Source of the DNA: Corynebacterium tuberculostearicum
GTDB taxonomy: Bacteria > Actinomycetota > Actinomycetes > Mycobacteriales > Mycobacteriaceae
DNA length: 64,000 nucleotides
Direction of reading: 5' to 3'
Assembly (NCBI RefSeq): GCF_030503735.1
Contig: NZ_CP073096.1
Span: forward strand, 1,302,001 to 1,366,000
The position numbers and the translations under genes are program-made. The notes below the pieces were generated by a model. The model searched no databases and had not been told where the DNA came from. It worked only from the letters and a program-made list of their open reading frames with translations. Below are positions 63,940 through 64,000 of this stretch, in pieces. The stretch's first letter is position 1. The number at the start of each line of letters is the position of its first letter.

Positions 63940-64000
63940 ATGGGACTTTTTAGCTCGCTTTCCTCTTCTTCCTCTCGCCCCGGTTCTTCCCGCAAGAACT
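63940..64000 (+). CDS. start of an unknown gene
   Basis: ATG 63940 with AAAGGA before it opens MGLFSSLSSSSSRPGSSRKN, Ser-rich, and continues past the end. It is 21 bases after phoD and may be in the same operon. Too short to assign. Confidence 0.5.
   Translation, partial: MGLFSSLSSSSSRPGSSRKN

Overview
The window is a chromosomal segment of a Corynebacterium. Evidence: the mtrA-mtrB-lpqB locus, secA1, hpf, sigH-rshA, two WhiB regulators, WbbL and an LCP ligase for mycolyl-arabinogalactan wall assembly, a cobA/sulfite-reductase set like the C. glutamicum fpr2-cysIXHDNYZ locus, ugpAEBC, and an IS1249-type element. Coding density is high and the sequence is GC-rich. Species cannot be fixed from sequence alone; a skin/mucosal Corynebacterium is plausible. 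No tRNA, rRNA or CRISPR array was seen.

Layout. 1-5.8 kb: start of an AdnA-like recombination helicase/nuclease and its upstream neighbours (TIGR02569, DUF3152 metzincin-like, DUF3107), then a DEAD-box helicase operon. 5.8-8 kb: WhiB1/WhcE, a 24-residue ribosomal protein bL37, and sigH-rshA. 8-13.9 kb: ybaK, SRAP, aroA-rsgA, small conserved genes and secreted unknowns. 14.0-15.5 kb: complete IS3-family element with a -1 frameshift signal. 15.5-25.1 kb: secA1, hpf, comF, lpqB, mtrB, mtrA, tmk, DUF4259. 25.4-42.8 kb: cell-wall sugar and linkage genes (manA, TobH-like, manB, manC, wbbL, LCP, TIGR03089) interrupted at 28.7-34.9 kb by a siroheme/sulfite reduction cluster. 42.8-49.2 kb: TSUP exporter, a very strongly codon-biased secreted protein, a serine/threonine-type importer and a ThrE-type exporter, flanked by two copies of a small RNA-like element. 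49.2-50.6 kb: IS1249-type element inserted in the U-tract of the second RNA-like element. 50.7-64 kb: an M20 amidohydrolase broken by one amber codon, ugpAEBC, a snapalysin-like secreted protease, gntP/gntK, a nucleoside hydrolase with an MFS transporter, and a Tat-exported PhoD phosphatase.

How the genes work together. ManA, ManC and ManB supply mannose-1-phosphate and GDP-mannose for mannosylated wall lipids, WbbL and the LCP protein build and attach arabinogalactan, and MtrAB-LpqB senses and controls wall growth. CobA, CysY, CysI, CysX, Fpr and a TSUP permease form a sulfite-to-sulfide route without the sulfate-activation genes cysHDN. Ugp, PhoD, gntP/K and IunH are scavenging systems.

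Most interesting points: a repeated hairpin/GA-rich/terminator transcription unit at 47.39 and 49.13 kb with a matching upstream promoter motif and a pairing-preserving base change; mtrB with no ATG/GTG/TTG before its conserved N-terminus; an aerolysin/ETX-like pattern in the abundant secreted protein; an AdnA P-loop that has lost its lysine; and the cysHDN-less sulfite cluster.
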